NCBI GenBank assembly: GCA_043820105.1
Contig: JBDREC010000090.1
Location: forward strand, 1 to 64,000
Reading direction: 5' to 3'
Length of the DNA: 64,000 bases
Source of the DNA: JBDREC01 sp043820105 [NCBI: Pseudomonadota bacterium]
Lineage (GTDB): Bacteria; Bdellovibrionota_F; JAHFAK01
Every line of letters begins with the position of its first letter. The stretch's first letter is position 1. Made by a program: the position numbers and the translations under genes. This document shows positions 61,900 to 64,000 of this stretch, one piece after another. The notes beneath the pieces are model-generated. The model saw only the letters and a list, made by a program, of their open reading frames with translations, made no database searches and had not been told where the DNA came from.

Positions 61900-63483
61900 T
61901 TATTTTACAAGCACTACTGTAACCCAATACTGTGATTTTTTAGACCCTTCAGTTATGCCTACTCCATAATATTTCCATTCGGTTTTTGGTGGAATAAATG
62001 AATCAAGAAAGCTTATATCGTTAACTTTGTAGACTTGACCCCATACAGATCTAATACCATATTTGGCAACTTTAACTTTTTGAAAAAGATTTCCATAGTT
62101 AAGATTTGTGTCTACTTTATCTTCTTCAATCATCAGTTTAGTATGAATTTTGCATATTTTTGAGATTAGTGCATCTTCTTTTATTGCAGAATTAATTGAA
62201 GAGATTCTTTCTAAAATACTATTATTTAGTAAATCAAAACCTAATTCATCTGTTCTTTGAGCAAAGTTTTGAGTTATAACATAGACTCTTTTTCCATTTT
62301 CTTTTTTCACAAAGATTCCTGCTCCAGCATCACTTAAGTCTGGATCCATAATATTTCCCCTATGCGCTGGACTTTCCATTAATTTGTGAACAGCCTCAAA
62401 AATTGATTCATTTTTAGCGAGGTTTTCTGTAACTTTTACATAAAGAAAGCTAAGTCCTCTTGATCTTTGCTCAAGGGTGCTGCCGTTTCTTGAAACATGA
62501 CCAAAAAAATTATTGCGTGCCATATCTTCTGAATGAAGTCTCGCCATATTTCGCAATTCTTCATTAAAAATAAGTGGGTTTAAGTTCATTTTCTTTCTTA
62601 TATCATTAACAAGCTGAAAGAACTTGTTTTCTGCTTCTTCTATACTATTATAGATTTCTGGTTCATTTGGCATCATCTTTTTATCTCTTTCGTTTTCAGC
62701 TGAATATGGAATATCCACAAAGATTGGAAAAAGGTTTGCTACAGTGGGACCAAATTGAGTTGTGACCATTAGTTCCATTTTATATCTTCCAGATTTTTCA
62801 TTTAAAATAAGTTCACCTGAAAAATTGTTTCCTGAAACATTTAATGGATATTGATTAACCTTGCCTGATGGCGTTGTTGTATATATTTTAGGATTTTTAA
62901 CTTGTGAAAAGAGTTTACCAGATATTTTAATTGGCTTTGCTTCTTTTATTTCCTTTGGAATTGGTGATAGTTCTACAAATCTTTTTAATATAACTATTGT
63001 TCCAATGTATTCATCGTTTATGGAGCTAATCCCCATTCCAAATGTATCAAATTTGCTTTCTTTAATTTTTTTGGAAAGAGCTTTTGCAAGTGATACTTTA
63101 GTTTTTATTAAAAACGATTTTAAAGATGAAGAGGAACTTACAATGGCATGTGGAAAATATTTCGCTTCGCTAATTCCATTTATTAATAGTTCTGTTTGAA
63201 TTAGATCTCTATCTAAGGATGGATTGCTGGAGTTGATTGATTTATTAATGTTTCTGGTGGCATTAACGATTCTTTTATCTAAATAAAAAGGGGTTTGAGC
63301 ATTGAGTTTTCTAACCTTTAATAACCAGGTTGATATTTCTTTTTCGATAGCATTTAATTGTAGAGAATCTTGTTCTTGTGGATTGTTATAAAGGCTTTGC
63401 CCTAGACTTGTGATAGGGCTAGAAAACAAGCATATGACCAGGAATAGGACTAATTTTAAAGATAAAAAAGATTGTTTAATCAT
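61900..63483 (-). CDS. Secreted CAP-domain (SCP/PR-1-like) protein
   Basis: 527 residues from the ATG at 63483; the longer frame to 63522 lies inside the upstream gene and has no ribosome site. Signal peptide about 1-29 (ending SLGQ). Residues ~30-255 are unassigned. A CAP domain follows (about 280-410): ARLHSEDMARNNFFGH holds the conserved His/Glu region, SPAHRGNIMDPDL the second His and the VITQNFA strand closes it. Bacterial CAP proteins are secreted or envelope-bound, of mostly unknown action. The start overlaps the upstream membrane gene by 8 bases, so the two are co-translated. C-terminal ~110 residues unassigned. Confidence 0.85.
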   Translation of the reverse strand: MIKQSFLSLKLVLFLVICLFSSPITSLGQSLYNNPQEQDSLQLNAIEKEISTWLLKVRKLNAQTPFYLDKRIVNATRNINKSINSSNPSLDRDLIQTELLINGISEAKYFPHAIVSSSSSLKSFLIKTKVSLAKALSKKIKESKFDTFGMGISSINDEYIGTIVILKRFVELSPIPKEIKEAKPIKISGKLFSQVKNPKIYTTTPSGKVNQYPLNVSGNNFSGELILNEKSGRYKMELMVTTQFGPTVANLFPIFVDIPYSAENERDKKMMPNEPEIYNSIEEAENKFFQLVNDIRKKMNLNPLIFNEELRNMARLHSEDMARNNFFGHVSRNGSTLEQRSRGLSFLYVKVTENLAKNESIFEAVHKLMESPAHRGNIMDPDLSDAGAGIFVKKENGKRVYVITQNFAQRTDELGFDLLNNSILERISSINSAIKEDALISKICKIHTKLMIEEDKVDTNLNYGNLFQKVKVAKYGIRSVWGQVYKVNDISFLDSFIPPKTEWKYYGVGITEGSKKSQYWVTVVLVK

Positions 63484-64000
63484 GTAAAATGAGATCCTTT
63501 TTCTTAGCAATTTCACTTTCAATTGTTTTTAAAATTTTACTGTTTTTTACATCAGCCTTATCATTGTCTACAATTTTAGATTTTAAATCTTCCAAAAAAG
63601 CGATGTCATTATTGGCTCTACTGTTAATTGATTCTATCAAATTATTAACAGGTTCAACAAAGCTTTTAAGCTCATCGAATTTTCTTAAGTTGCCAATTTT
63701 TCTAAGTTTGCCAGAGGCAATATCTTCCATGGATTTCATTATTCGAAACGCAGGGCCTGCAATTTTATGGGTTAACAACGTCCCCAAAATGAAAAGACTG
63801 AAAATTTGAACTATAAAAAATGTAATAAGATAATATAAGGTAAAATTATCTTCTTGTTCAACCATGCTTTGCAGTTCAAAATTCTGAATTGAAAGCAGAT
63901 CAGTTGCTTCTAATGAGGTTGTATAAAAATGATAACCCAGCAGTACATAAATAAGAGAACAAACTGCAATAACTATTAATGTATATTTAATCTGAAACTT
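63476..64000 (-). CDS. Membrane protein with HAMP-like segment (partial)
   Basis: The frame is open to the window end, so the N-terminus is missing; 174 codons are visible. It starts within or just before a membrane helix (YTLIVIAVCSLIYVLLGYHF) and has a second one (YLITFFIVQIFSLFILGTLL). Directly after comes THKIAGPAFRIMKSMEDIASG, the HAMP-like linker found in small envelope signalling proteins, then a coiled coil. No kinase or chemotaxis domain follows. It may act as a signal relay or structural partner for the CAP-domain protein, with which it overlaps by 8 bases. Confidence 0.75.
   Translation of the reverse strand, partial: KFQIKYTLIVIAVCSLIYVLLGYHFYTTSLEATDLLSIQNFELQSMVEQEDNFTLYYLITFFIVQIFSLFILGTLLTHKIAGPAFRIMKSMEDIASGKLRKIGNLRKFDELKSFVEPVNNLIESINSRANNDIAFLEDLKSKIVDNDKADVKNSKILKTIESEIAKKKDLILHD

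Overview
The window looks like chromosomal DNA of an AT-rich, Gram-negative, heterotrophic bacterium. The envelope evidence is many lipoprotein signal peptides, a probable outer-membrane barrel ending in Phe, an HflK/HflC pair and a four-subunit succinate dehydrogenase/fumarate reductase. The regulatory style (two sigma54 enhancer-binding proteins, a Ser/Thr kinase fused to a sigma54 activator, a zinc-ribbon adenylyl cyclase with ATPase and TPRs, a degenerate HD-GYP protein) suggests a deltaproteobacterial-type lineage (Bdellovibrionota/Myxococcota-like) or a related uncultured phylum. No rRNA, tRNA or CRISPR array was recognised, so the placement is tentative.

Layout. 0-1 kb: a small protein plus nucleotidyltransferase pair. 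1-5.3 kb (minus): a maltose-type ABC importer in which the binding protein and one permease are fused. 5.5-7.4 kb (minus): a 32-codon ORF and a secreted pentein (deiminase-fold) enzyme, each behind a sigma54-type promoter. 7.6-9.3 kb: a ribbon-helix-helix regulator, uracil phosphoribosyltransferase and hypoxanthine phosphoribosyltransferase. 9.5-16.9 kb: hflK-hflC, a histidine kinase/NtrC-type regulator pair, a secreted coiled-coil protein and an outer-membrane protein, probably one envelope-related cluster. 16.9-24 kb: folE, adenylyl cyclase, degenerate HD-GYP and HEAT-type proteins. 24-33 kb: six lipoproteins with calcium-type DxDxDG repeats and long (Gly-Asp)n arrays, interrupted only by an rRNA methyltransferase-like gene. 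33-38.5 kb: a protein with a pilin-like helix in an unusual place, a repeat-rich 1 kb gap, a large lipoprotein and a secreted helical-repeat protein. 38.7-46.2 kb: nitrilase-family amidase, sdhCDAB, GTP-dependent PEP carboxykinase and glgC. 46.2-52 kb: a sigma54-driven small RNA candidate, a secreted thioredoxin-like gene broken by a miniature transposon, and more lipoproteins and secreted proteins. 52.2-58 kb: a 1954-residue mosaic regulator (recombinase-like domain, kinase, ATPase, TPR, GAF, sigma54 AAA+, Fis helix). 58-64 kb: GH57 glycosidase, dihydropyrimidinase-like enzyme, CAP-domain protein and a membrane HAMP-like protein running off the window end.

How it fits together. The strongest signal is a sigma54 regulon. 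Nine GG-N10-GC promoters with good flanking bases lie directly upstream of the (Gly-Asp)n lipoprotein genes, a TSP3-type lipoprotein, a secreted unknown, the secreted pentein, the 32-codon ORF and a ~70-nt intergenic RNA candidate. Several share a leader dyad and an extended Shine-Dalgarno segment GGAGGAAATGGG. The two sigma54 activators in the window are candidate controllers. I infer a coordinated switch of the cell-surface lipoprotein coat.

The region also carries a non-autonomous inverted-repeat element (four to five copies, ~225-243 bp, 8-bp target duplication), a second inverted-repeat element, and many short tandem repeats with 7-bp units, some inside the first codons of transporter genes. 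Central metabolism here joins sugar import, glycogen synthesis (glgC, GH57), the TCA cycle/respiration (sdh) and gluconeogenesis (pckG).
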